Shown here one piece after another: positions 32,266 to 40,234 of a DNA stretch of 41,412 bases (positions are counted from its first letter, which is position 1; each line of letters starts with the position of its first letter). The notes beneath the pieces were generated by a model, which had not been told where the DNA came from, did not search any database, and was given only the letters and a program-made list of their open reading frames with translations. Origin of the DNA: Bacillota bacterium (GTDB lineage: Bacteria; Bacillota; Sulfobacillia; JAJYWN01); assembly GCA_021791495.1 (NCBI GenBank), contig JAJYWN010000070.1:1-41412 (forward strand), written 5' to 3'. The translations under genes were made by a program, and so were the position numbers.

Positions 32266-33060
32266 ATGCCGCCTGACGTCCGCTTCCACGGGAAAGGCCC
32301 CTACGGCGTGGCCGTCGTCCACGGTGGCCCGGGGGCCCCTGGGAGCGTGGCGGCCATCGCCCGGGAACTGGCCCGCGACGGGACCGGCGTCCTGGAACCC
32401 CTTCAGACCAGGACGTCCCTGGACGGCCAGGTACAGGAACTGCGAGATGTCTTAGGGACGCACGCCACGCCGCCGGCTGTACTGATCGGACACTCTTGGG
32501 GGGCTTGGCTGGCCCTCATCTTCGCCAGCCGCCATCCGGAGGCTGTGAGCCGGCTCGTCCTGGTGTCCAGCGGTCCATTCGAGGAGAGATACGTCCCGGA
32601 CCTTGAGAGGAGACGCCTGGAACGTCTCGACCCGGCGGAGCGGGCCGAGTTTCTGGACCTGCTCCGAACAGCCGGCGCCGAAGACTCTTTGTTCGCCAGG
32701 TTGGGCCAGCTTGCCTCGAAGGCGGATAGTTACGACGAAGTCAAGGTCGAGACGGACCCCGCGGATGCCATCGCGGTGGACGGGCGGATGTTTCAGTCCG
32801 TTTGGACTGAGGCGGCCTCCATGAGGCGAACGGGTGCCCTCCTTGAACACGCCGGTCGCCTCGCCTGTCCCGTCCTTGCCATCCACGGCGACCATGACCC
32901 CCATCCGGAGGCGGGCGTGGACGAGCCCCTAAAGGCGGTCGTGGGGGACTTCAGGTTTGTGCTCTTGGAGCGGTGCGGGCACTACCCGTGGAGGGAGCGC
33001 CACGCCAGGGACCGGTTCTACCAGGTGCTGAGGGAATTTGCGGCGCGGGGTGCGGTCTAG
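32266..33060 (+). CDS. Alpha/beta hydrolase
   Basis: A 264-residue cytosolic hydrolase. The oxyanion region is VVHGGPGAPG (17-26), the nucleophile elbow GHSWGAWLA has Ser77, the acid is the Asp of IHGDHDPHPE, and the base is the His of LERCGHYPWRE. A helical cap lies between about 105 and 190. HGGPG at the start resembles proline iminopeptidases and related esterases, but the substrate cannot be told. The ATG follows GGGAGGA at 4 bases. It is 74 bases downstream of the SLH peptidase and may share its transcript or use a separate start. Confidence 0.85.
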   Translation: MPPDVRFHGKGPYGVAVVHGGPGAPGSVAAIARELARDGTGVLEPLQTRTSLDGQVQELRDVLGTHATPPAVLIGHSWGAWLALIFASRHPEAVSRLVLVSSGPFEERYVPDLERRRLERLDPAERAEFLDLLRTAGAEDSLFARLGQLASKADSYDEVKVETDPADAIAVDGRMFQSVWTEAASMRRTGALLEHAGRLACPVLAIHGDHDPHPEAGVDEPLKAVVGDFRFVLLERCGHYPWRERHARDRFYQVLREFAARGAV

Positions 33061-33090
33061 CCGCACTTCCCTAACGTGATCTCGGCCCCT

Positions 33091-33327
33091 TCACACCGGC
33101 TGGTAGTCCGGTGGGGGAGGAGGCGGGGGCGGAGGGTTCTGAGCTTCCGACGGACTTGCTCCGACCTCATCGTGCCGCGGGTACTTGTCCAGTTCCTTCT
33201 CCAGCTTCTTCAATCCCATCTTGCCTATGGTCTTGACCACACCTGTGCGGAACGAGTCATAGTCCTCGAAGCCGAACTGCTTGGCCAGCACCAGTTCCAT
33301 GTCCTCGCGGTAACGCTGTTCCTCCAC
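33091..33327 (-). CDS. Small protein with polyproline C-terminus
   Basis: A 78-residue protein of unknown family. The first 50 residues are charged and helical (YREDMELVLAKQFGFEDY, then KMGLKKLEKELDKY). The tail has nine consecutive prolines before DYQPV. Such a run stalls ribosomes unless elongation factor P is present. The GTG start has AAGGGGTG at 7 bases, which supports translation. The proline run is encoded by CCN triplets of the same kind that give Gly tracts on the other strand elsewhere in the window. It is convergent with the hydrolase gene. Confidence 0.6.
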   Translation of the reverse strand: MEEQRYREDMELVLAKQFGFEDYDSFRTGVVKTIGKMGLKKLEKELDKYPRHDEVGASPSEAQNPPPPPPPPPDYQPV

Positions 33328-33446
33328 TAGCTGACACCCCTTTCAACGCAATATCCCCGCTAGTCTACCCAACCTGCCGCCGGAGTACCTATGTAACAGC
33401 GGCAAGGAGCGAGGGCACAGCGGTCAGGATTGGGAGGCGGTCGGCC

Positions 33447-35174
33447 ATGACCAAGGGGAGACCGGCCCCGGCGGCCGTGCGTCGCTGGAACGGTTGGGGG
33501 CTAGTCGGGACCGAATACCCCGTACCGCCGGGCGCGGCCAGATTCCTCGCCGGTCGCATCACCGCCCATGTCATCGCCGGTAAGGGGGACGACACGGAGT
33601 CCCGCCGCTCCCCCCTTGACGAAAGCGGCGCACCCCTACCGGAACCGGACCATGATCAAGTGGCACGCGCCATCCCGCCTTCCCGTCTCCCATGGCACCC
33701 CGCGGTCTCGACGGACCCTTCCCTCCGGCTCAGCCACGCGCTGGGCCAGAGTCTTCCCGACTGGATTCGTCTCCGCGCGGGCCAGATTCCGGTGGCACCG
33801 GATGGTGTGGCCTTTCCGACCGACGACGAAGAAGTCCGGGGCCTGCTCGCCTACGCCCGTGAGGCCGGGGCGGCCGTCATACCCTACGGAGGCGGGACCA
33901 GCGTGGTGGGCCAGTTGGAGATCGCGCGCGACCTCGGTCGACCGGTGCTGTCGGTAGATACGGGGAAGATGGAGGCGCTCCATTCCTTGGACGCCACCGG
34001 CCACCTTGCTACTTTCGGCGCCGGGGCCAAGGGGCCGGACATTGAAGCCGAGCTAGGGGGGAGGGGGTTCACTTTGGGCCACTTCCCTCAATCGTTCGAG
34101 CTCTCGTCCATCGGCGGTTGGGTGGCGACGCGCTCGGCGGGACAAGAGTCGCTCCTCTACGGGCGGATCGAGGACCTCTTCGCGGGAGGCCGCGTCGAGA
34201 CTCCCGCCGGAACGCTGGTCCTGCCGGCCACGCCCGCTTCGGCCGCCGGTCCCGACCTGCGGCAGTTGGTCCTGGGATCGGAAGGGCGCCTCGGTGTCTT
34301 GACCGAGGCGGTGGTCCGCATCCGGCCCGCTCCGACCGTAAACATGTACGGCGCCGCCTTTTTCCCCGACTTCGACTCTGGTCTGGCCGCGCTGCGCGAA
34401 ATCGCCCAGGGCGGCGGGGGTGGTGGTGCCGGTGGCGGGCGCGGCGGCGGAATTGGGGGCGGTAGTCTCTGCCTGCTCCGTCTGGATTCGGCGGAGGAGA
34501 CGGCCACCACCCTGGCGCTGGCGGGTCACGGCCGCCTCATCCGGCAGTACGAACGGTGGCTGGCATGGCGAGGCGCCACTCAAGGGAAGTGCCTCCTCAT
34601 CTTCGGGGCAGCCGGGGGGCGGCGGCCGGTACGGAGGACTATGGGCGAGGTGTTCGACGCCTGCCGGGCCCACCGGGCGGTGGGCGCCGTAACCCTTTTG
34701 GCTCGCGAGTGGGTGAAGAACCGCTTCCGCACTCCGTACTTGCGTAACACCCTGTGGGAAATGGGTTACGCCGTCGATACGCTGGAGACCGCGGTAACCT
34801 GGTCGAAGGTGGGGAGCCTCCTTTCCCACCTTGAAGTCACCCTTTCGCATGCGCTGGCCGACAAGGGTGAAGGAGTCCACGCCTTCGCCCACATCTCGCA
34901 TGTCTATCGCGACGGCGCCAACATCTACGTGACCTACATCTTCCGGCGGGGGTGGTCCCCAGCGGAGTCGCTGCGGCGGTGGAAAACCGTGAAGGAGGCC
35001 GCCTGCCGGATCATCGTGGAGGCGGGAGGGACCATCAGCCACCAGCACGGGGTCGGCCTCGACCACAAGGCCTACCTGGCGGCCGAAAAGGGGGAGTTGG
35101 GGCTGGCGGCGTTGCGGGGGGCGCTCGGGGTCTTCGATCCGGCTGGGATGATGAACCCCGGTAAGCTGGTGTGA
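33447..35174 (+). CDS. FAD-linked oxidase of the alkyl-DHAP synthase (AGPS) type
   Basis: A 575-residue flavoenzyme. The N-terminal RRWNGWG is the AGPS-family signature, and the PP-loop for FAD is YGGGTSVVG (147-155). The active-site segment is SHQHGVGLDH (about 531-540), where eukaryotic AGPS has HHH. The end DPAGMMNPGKL is typical for the VAO/PCMH superfamily. A Gly-rich insertion (about 321-341) interrupts the middle. AGPS forms the ether bond of ether lipids; bacterial homologues beside glpD are often uncharacterised and may oxidise a hydroxy acid or polyol instead. The ATG has GGGAGG at 9 bases, and the stop overlaps the next gene. Confidence 0.83.
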   Translation: MTKGRPAPAAVRRWNGWGLVGTEYPVPPGAARFLAGRITAHVIAGKGDDTESRRSPLDESGAPLPEPDHDQVARAIPPSRLPWHPAVSTDPSLRLSHALGQSLPDWIRLRAGQIPVAPDGVAFPTDDEEVRGLLAYAREAGAAVIPYGGGTSVVGQLEIARDLGRPVLSVDTGKMEALHSLDATGHLATFGAGAKGPDIEAELGGRGFTLGHFPQSFELSSIGGWVATRSAGQESLLYGRIEDLFAGGRVETPAGTLVLPATPASAAGPDLRQLVLGSEGRLGVLTEAVVRIRPAPTVNMYGAAFFPDFDSGLAALREIAQGGGGGGAGGGRGGGIGGGSLCLLRLDSAEETATTLALAGHGRLIRQYERWLAWRGATQGKCLLIFGAAGGRRPVRRTMGEVFDACRAHRAVGAVTLLAREWVKNRFRTPYLRNTLWEMGYAVDTLETAVTWSKVGSLLSHLEVTLSHALADKGEGVHAFAHISHVYRDGANIYVTYIFRRGWSPAESLRRWKTVKEAACRIIVEAGGTISHQHGVGLDHKAYLAAEKGELGLAALRGALGVFDPAGMMNPGKLV

Positions 35175-36802
35175 TGATGTCCTGGGCCGACGATAGGGAG
35201 CGGATCTTCGGCCGGGGCGGGGCGGCGGAAGCCGGCTGCCGGTGGGACCTTATCGTCATTGGGGGCGGCATCACTGGGGCCGGGCTACTCCGCGAGGCTA
35301 GTGCCTTGGGGTACCGTACGCTGCTCCTCGAGCAAAGGGATTTCGCGTTCGGCGCCTCCAGCCGCTCGGGGAAGCTGGTGCACGGCGGACTGCGTTATCT
35401 AAAGCAAGGTCAGTTTGGTGTGACCTGGCATTCGGTGCGCGAGCGGGAGCGGCTCTGCCGGGATGAGCCGGACCTCGTGAAGCGACACGACGTTCTCCTA
35501 GCGGTAGGCCGGGGCGACCCGTCGGGGCGAGCGGCGTTAGCATTGGGCCTTGCTCTCTATGATCTGATGGGAAAGACCGTGGGCCGCCGTCGTGGCGGCG
35601 GGCCCGTCCGCGTCCGCGTCACCGCCCGCGGCCGCGTCACCGCCGGCGCCACCGCCACCGACTTCCAGGCCCACCGCTATCTGGGAAAAGACGAGCTGTC
35701 AGCCCTTCTCCCCCAGATGCGGCGCGACGGTCTCGTCGGGGGGTTCCGGTACGGGGATGCCCAAACCGATGATGCGGCCCTGGTGCTGCGGGTTTTGCGC
35801 CAGGGTCTGGCGATAGGAGCGAAGGCGGCGGCGGCAACCCCCAGACCCGCAACAGCGACGGCGGTGTCGACGGCCCTGAACTACGCGCAGGTAGTCCGCC
35901 TATCTGACAAAGGCGTGGCCGTCCGGGACGAGCTTACGGGGAGGAGCGCTGAGGTCCGGGCGAAAGTAGTGATCAATGCCACCGGCCCTTGGGCGGACGG
36001 GGTGCGCGCCAAGTTCCGCCGGCCCCTCTTTCCGCGGCTCCGCCCCTTGCGCGGCAGCCATCTGGTGTTCGCCGCCGACCGTTTCCCACTGGCCTGGGCC
36101 GTCAACCTCTGGCACCCCTCCGACGGCCGGCCGCTTTATGCTTTTCCGTGGCAAGGGGCGATAGTCGTCGGCACTACCGACCTTGATCACGACCGCCCTC
36201 TAGCGGAGGAGGCGCGCATCTCACCGCGGGAGGTAGATTACCTGCTTTCCGCGTTACGAGCCTACTTTCCGGCCATAGACCTGGCCGAGGGCGACCTAGT
36301 CTCCACCTTCGCCGGAGTCCGGCCGGTGGTCGGTACCGGGAAGAAGGACCCGTGGCGCGAATCGCGGGAGCACGTGGTTTGGAACGAGGATGGGCTGATC
36401 ACCGTGACGGGCGGCAAGCTGACCACTTTCCGGCTACTGGCGCGCGACGCCTTGCGGGTGGCCCGGCCGGCGCTGGGTGAACCCAGTTACGCGGGGTCAA
36501 CCAGTCGAACCGGTCCAGCAGCCGGGGCGGCTGACCCAGTCGGCCCGGCCGATCCGATCGACCCGACCAGCGCGGAAACCGACGAGACGCAGCAGCTATG
36601 CTATGCGGTCCATCACCTTGACGACCTGATGCTCAGGCGCACCAGGCTGGGGCTCCTCCAGACCGCGGGCGGCAGGCACCTGCTTCCTCAGATCCGCTCT
36701 CGCTTTCAAGCTACTCTGGGTTGGGACGACCGGCGCTGGGAGGACGAGGAGCGTCGCTACCTTGCGATATGGAAGGCCTACTATAGCCCTAGTAGCCTCT
36801 AG
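35171..36802 (+). CDS. glpD: FAD-dependent glycerol-3-phosphate dehydrogenase
   Basis: Oxidises glycerol 3-phosphate to DHAP and passes electrons to the quinone pool at the membrane. 543 residues: Rossmann motif GGGITGAG (31-38) with Glu54, the family signature SSRSGKLVHGGLRYL (63-77), GTTDLDHD, the GVRPVVGTG segment and TGGKLTTFR that closes the FAD site, then a helical C-terminal domain. Low-complexity stretches rich in Arg/Gly/Ala/Thr (about 138-165, 216-238 and 450-475) replace normally short loops. It starts in a GTGATG overlap with the AGPS-like gene, so the two are made together and probably share a glycerol-phosphate or DHAP pool. The 3' end overlaps lgt by 4 bases. Confidence 0.88.
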   Translation: MMMSWADDRERIFGRGGAAEAGCRWDLIVIGGGITGAGLLREASALGYRTLLLEQRDFAFGASSRSGKLVHGGLRYLKQGQFGVTWHSVRERERLCRDEPDLVKRHDVLLAVGRGDPSGRAALALGLALYDLMGKTVGRRRGGGPVRVRVTARGRVTAGATATDFQAHRYLGKDELSALLPQMRRDGLVGGFRYGDAQTDDAALVLRVLRQGLAIGAKAAAATPRPATATAVSTALNYAQVVRLSDKGVAVRDELTGRSAEVRAKVVINATGPWADGVRAKFRRPLFPRLRPLRGSHLVFAADRFPLAWAVNLWHPSDGRPLYAFPWQGAIVVGTTDLDHDRPLAEEARISPREVDYLLSALRAYFPAIDLAEGDLVSTFAGVRPVVGTGKKDPWRESREHVVWNEDGLITVTGGKLTTFRLLARDALRVARPALGEPSYAGSTSRTGPAAGAADPVGPADPIDPTSAETDETQQLCYAVHHLDDLMLRRTRLGLLQTAGGRHLLPQIRSRFQATLGWDDRRWEDEERRYLAIWKAYYSPSSL

Positions 36803-37581
36803 ACCGCCGGCTGCCCTTGGTCCGGCGCTTGAACCCCTGCCTTCAGGCGCCGCAAGATATACCACGCTACCAGGATGAGCGGGACCGCGGTGATCTGCGT
36901 CAGTGTGAGAAACCCGACGCCGAGTCGGTCATTGACGTAGTGGATGATGTACAAGGGGTTATCGCGCAAGGTTTCTTCGACCGCGGCCCGCAGGATGGAA
37001 TACCAAAGAACGAAGGTCCACAACACATATCCGTTCGGGAGACCGCCGCGCCGGAATTGACGGTAAGCGATGATGAGTAGGATCACGCCCAGGAGAGAGC
37101 CGTAGAGCTGCGTCGGGTGTCGCCCGAAGGAGAAGGCGGTCTGGCGCCCCAAGGACTCGCCATTGATGAGGTTACCGATACGTACCAGGATGATCCCCAC
37201 GGACAAGCCCGGGACAAACAAGTCGCCCAGCCAGTTGAAATCCACTTTATAGCGGCGGGTGAAGAACCACACCACCAACGCTCCGCCCATCAAGGCCCCG
37301 TAGAACGACAACCCGCCATGATCCGTGCGCGGGATTTCCGCCGGGTACATGGCATAGAAGTCCCAGTTCGTCACGACGTAAATGAGCCGTGCTCCGATGA
37401 GCCCGGCCAGGAGGGTGAAGGGGATGATCGTCAGGACCACATCTTCAGTGACGCCGCCGCGCGGCTGCGTCTTCATAACGATGCGGAACATGATGAGGAG
37501 GCCGATGACGATCGAGAGCCCCATCAGGAAGCCGTACCACCGGACTTCGATCGCGCCGATTCGGAACATGGTTGGGTCCAT
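36799..37581 (-). CDS. lgt: Prolipoprotein diacylglyceryl transferase
   Basis: Transfers diacylglycerol from phosphatidylglycerol to the lipobox Cys of prolipoproteins at the outer face of the cytoplasmic membrane. 260 residues with about seven membrane helices. The signatures HGGLSFYGALMGG (88-100) and RIGNLINGESLGR (134-146) and the segment RHPTQLYGS are all present. The C-terminal RRLKAGVQAPDQGQPAV tail is hydrophilic. The ATG follows CGGAGGTATGT. A good promoter lies 30 bases upstream. It ends convergently with glpD, overlapping by 4 bases. Confidence 0.94.
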   Translation of the reverse strand: MDPTMFRIGAIEVRWYGFLMGLSIVIGLLIMFRIVMKTQPRGGVTEDVVLTIIPFTLLAGLIGARLIYVVTNWDFYAMYPAEIPRTDHGGLSFYGALMGGALVVWFFTRRYKVDFNWLGDLFVPGLSVGIILVRIGNLINGESLGRQTAFSFGRHPTQLYGSLLGVILLIIAYRQFRRGGLPNGYVLWTFVLWYSILRAAVEETLRDNPLYIIHYVNDRLGVGFLTLTQITAVPLILVAWYILRRLKAGVQAPDQGQPAV

Positions 37582-37611
37582 ACATACCTCCGAAACCTAT
37601 CGACATTCCCT

Positions 37612-37641
37612 AGTATAGCCCACAACGACAGGGCCAGTGAA
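37612..37641 (-). promoter_or_regulatory. Promoter of lgt
   Basis: On the minus strand TTCACT (37641-37636), an 18-base spacer and TATACT (37617-37612) form a good SigA-type promoter about 30 bases before the start codon. Confidence 0.6.
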
Positions 37642-37682
37642 CCACAGAATAATGGAGAACTCGTGAGCTATCAGGTCGGGGC

Positions 37683-38054
37683 TCACTTCTGTCCGGGGAG
37701 CAGGCGTTTCACGCGGGCGACCAGATCTTCCAGGTCGAAGGGTTTGCTTATCAGCATCTGGTACGTGCCCGGAGGCGGGTAATCCCGTTCGTGAGGGACC
37801 GCCCCTGTCACCACGATTACCGGCACGTTCTTCAAAGCGGGGTCGGCACGGAGCCGGGTGATGAAGTCCCTCCCGTTGAGTTCCGGCATATAAAGGTCGA
37901 CCAAGATGAGGTCGGGAGCGGGCGGCCGGGAGGCGGTGGCCAAGGCCTCCTTGCCGTCGCCTGCGGTAACGACGTCAAATCCCTCGTCCGCAAGCACCTG
38001 CTCAAGCACCATCGTGATGGTTACCTCGTCATCTGCCACCAGGATTCGGGCCAA
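37683..38054 (-). CDS. Single-domain response regulator
   Basis: A 123-residue CheY-like receiver without an output domain. It has Asp8 and Asp9 in LVADDE, phospho-acceptor Asp53 in ILVDLYMPELNG, the Thr of VVTGAV and the Lys of ISKPFDLED. It could relay phosphate or control a kinase or a motor; no kinase gene is adjacent. The TTG start at 38054 lies behind AGGGGAGG, but this site is within the hairpin GGGGAG-CTCCCC, which may reduce translation. It is followed by the lgt promoter region. Confidence 0.85.
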   Translation of the reverse strand: MARILVADDEVTITMVLEQVLADEGFDVVTAGDGKEALATASRPPAPDLILVDLYMPELNGRDFITRLRADPALKNVPVIVVTGAVPHERDYPPPGTYQMLISKPFDLEDLVARVKRLLPGQK

Positions 38055-38188
38055 GGCCGGGGAGCCTCCCCTTGGTTTTTGGAAATCCTGAGGGAAAAGT
38101 CCTCGTACCTATTCGCTTGAGCAGCCTGAACTCCTTTGCGCCGTTGGCCTGAAGTCGCATGGGGCGCGGCGGCGGTACTTTCTGGTGG

Positions 38189-38683
38189 TCAAAGGTCCTC
38201 GTGGCGCGGTCCACCCTTGTCACCTTCGCCGCTTCCACCGCTTCCGCCCCTTCCGCTGTCTTCGCCTCTTGCACCGCTCGCACCGCTCCCGCGGTTACCC
38301 CCGTCCATGGCCGCCACAGGCACAGTGTGGCTGTTCAAGAGGTACTGATGGAAGAAGTACTCGGCAATACCGATGGCCACGGCGGCCACGAGGCTCATCA
38401 CCATGCTCATGGCCGACGACGACGGGCTCGGGGTCAGGGTCCCGGGCATGACGGTCCCGGACCGGAGGATTAGAAAGGCGACGGCGGCGTCGGCGATGGC
38501 GGCCACCCAGTTGCCGAAATAGCGGAGCATGACCAGATCGCCGAGGATATAGAGGGCCGCCGTAATAACCAGGCCGAGCCATAGGGCACGGGTGATGGTC
38601 GCTCCTCCAGCCCACCAGGTGGTCACGGCCACGATAGCCGTGATGAAGACGTACTTGTAGACCAGGGCCAAGACATGTCTCAA
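38189..38683 (-). CDS. DUF2512 (YndM-like) membrane protein with Gly/Ser-rich tail
   Basis: A 164-residue protein with four predicted membrane spans (about 2-22, 27-46, 58-75 and 90-112), the layout of DUF2512, a family found in spore-forming Firmicutes. The sequence FVLRYFGN-like LVMLRYFGNWVAAIADA is typical. After the last span it has a long hydrophilic tail rich in Gly, Ser, Arg and Glu that is not usual for the family and is encoded by triplet-repeat-like DNA. The TTG at 38683 with GGAGG at 8 bases is a better start than the GTG at 38692. Function unknown. Confidence 0.75.
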   Translation of the reverse strand: MRHVLALVYKYVFITAIVAVTTWWAGGATITRALWLGLVITAALYILGDLVMLRYFGNWVAAIADAAVAFLILRSGTVMPGTLTPSPSSSAMSMVMSLVAAVAIGIAEYFFHQYLLNSHTVPVAAMDGGNRGSGASGARGEDSGRGGSGGSGEGDKGGPRHEDL

Positions 38684-38828
38684 GAAACCCACCTCCGCGC
38701 TCTAGATTGTGGCGGGTAAGGTAACGTTATCCCGGCGAGGTTTTTGGCGACCGATGCAGGAGAATACTGGACGGACGGCCAATGATCGTAGCGAACACCA
38801 GTTCGCTACGAGGCTAGGGGAGAGGGAT

Positions 38829-40145
38829 TTGTCGATCGAAGGGGATGTGGTCAAGGGGGCCGCGGACCACGGCGGCGGTCGCGAGGTGCGCGTGACACGA
38901 GAACAGGCCAGGCGGTATCTGGTGGGCCGGGACCTCCTCGCCCGCCGGCGGCCGAGTAGCGCCCCGGCTGTGGTGGAAGCCGTGCGGAAACTGGAATACG
39001 TCCAGATAGATCCGGTTTTCGTGGTTGAGCGGAATCACCATCTGGTGCTGTGGTCACGGCTGGATGGTTACCGCCCCGACGATTTGGATGAAGCGCTTTA
39101 CGGGTGTCCGGACCTAATCGAGGTAATGGGGTTCGTCCGGATGATTGTTCCGACCGAGGATTTCCCCCTCTTCCGCCCAGCCTTCGACCGCGTCCGGGCC
39201 GAGAACGAGAGGCGGTTCGCCGCGCTGGCTCCCTTGATGGAGCAGGTGCGGGAGCGCATCAGGGGCGAGGGACCTCTGTCGTCGGCCGAAATCGAGGACG
39301 ACGGGCGCGTGGATAGCTGGTGGCGGGCCTCCGCCAGGGCGGCCAACCAGGCGCTGAACCTTCTGTGGTATACAGGGCAAGTGGCTGTGTCGGGGCGGCG
39401 GAATAACCGCCAGTACTTCGACCTGCCTGAAAGGGTTGTCCCCGCCGCCATTCTGGAGAAGCGGCCGGCCGATCCGGAACGGGAGTTGACCCTGAAGTAC
39501 CTCGACGCCTACGGGCTCGGTCTACCGGCGGATGTGCAGTATGGGTGGTTCCACGCCCCGTCGGCCCGCCGGACGGAAATAAGCGAGCAGTTGGTTGAGG
39601 AAGGCCTGGCCGTGCGCGTGGTGCTGGAAGGGGCGAAGAGGCCGTACTACGCCCCGAAGGCGGAGGAGGAGGCTTTGGTGGCGGCCGCGTCCCCGAGCGC
39701 CGTGCCGGCATCGCCTTTCACCGGCGCCCACGGCCCCTTGGTGCGATTCCTGGCCCCCCTGGACAACCTGCTGGCCAGCCGCCGGCGGCTGTCGGAGGTC
39801 TTTGGGTTCGATTACACCTGGGAGATATACCTGAAGCCCGAAAAGCGCAAGTACGGTGCCTACACCATGGTGGTGCTCTACGGCGACCGGTTGGTGGGGC
39901 GGTTCTCGCCTTCGCTGGACCGGGCCAACGGCGTGTTGAACGTGGAGGGGTTCTGGCTGGAGGACCAGTTCGAACCTACCCCCGGCCACGCCCCCGACCA
40001 TGCCATTGACCATGCCTTCTCTTTTACGGAAGGCCTGCTGGAAGAGCTGAAGAAGTTCGCGCGTTTTCACGGCGCCGGGGTGGTGCGCTTCACCGGCCCG
40101 AGGCCGCCGGTCCTTAAGACCCTGGGGGACAAAATCAAAACCTAA
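38829..40145 (+). CDS. AlkX/YcaQ-type winged-helix DNA glycosylase (HTH_42 family)
   Basis: About 438 residues, all helix-turn-helix modules of the HTH_42/YcaQ family. The catalytic Q-x-D is visible as VQIDPV (Gln59, Asp61 counted from TTG 38829), the form found in E. coli YcaQ/AlkX, which unhooks interstrand crosslinks; AlkZ has Q-x-Q. Further family segments are RNHHLVLWSRLDGY, YPDL-like YGCPDLIEV and the C-terminal FLAPLDNLLASRRRLSEVFGFDY with YTWEIYLKPEKRKYG. The frame is open from 38709, but TTG 38829 follows AGGGGAGAGG and lies closer to the domain start. It probably protects DNA against alkylating or crosslinking agents. Substrate range is inferred from the motif only. Confidence 0.78.
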   Translation: MSIEGDVVKGAADHGGGREVRVTREQARRYLVGRDLLARRRPSSAPAVVEAVRKLEYVQIDPVFVVERNHHLVLWSRLDGYRPDDLDEALYGCPDLIEVMGFVRMIVPTEDFPLFRPAFDRVRAENERRFAALAPLMEQVRERIRGEGPLSSAEIEDDGRVDSWWRASARAANQALNLLWYTGQVAVSGRRNNRQYFDLPERVVPAAILEKRPADPERELTLKYLDAYGLGLPADVQYGWFHAPSARRTEISEQLVEEGLAVRVVLEGAKRPYYAPKAEEEALVAAASPSAVPASPFTGAHGPLVRFLAPLDNLLASRRRLSEVFGFDYTWEIYLKPEKRKYGAYTMVVLYGDRLVGRFSPSLDRANGVLNVEGFWLEDQFEPTPGHAPDHAIDHAFSFTEGLLEELKKFARFHGAGVVRFTGPRPPVLKTLGDKIKT

Positions 40146-40234
40146 AACTTCACGCCTGGACCCCATCATCGGGGCACCCGGATTGGACTACCGGCATATG
40201 TTCTAGCAGGTATGTCCCTCCGGGAGGCGATCTC

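Noticed and set aside
34053-35066. 337-residue open frame antisense to the AGPS-like gene
   Set aside because: It is a shadow of a recognised flavoenzyme without its own start signals.
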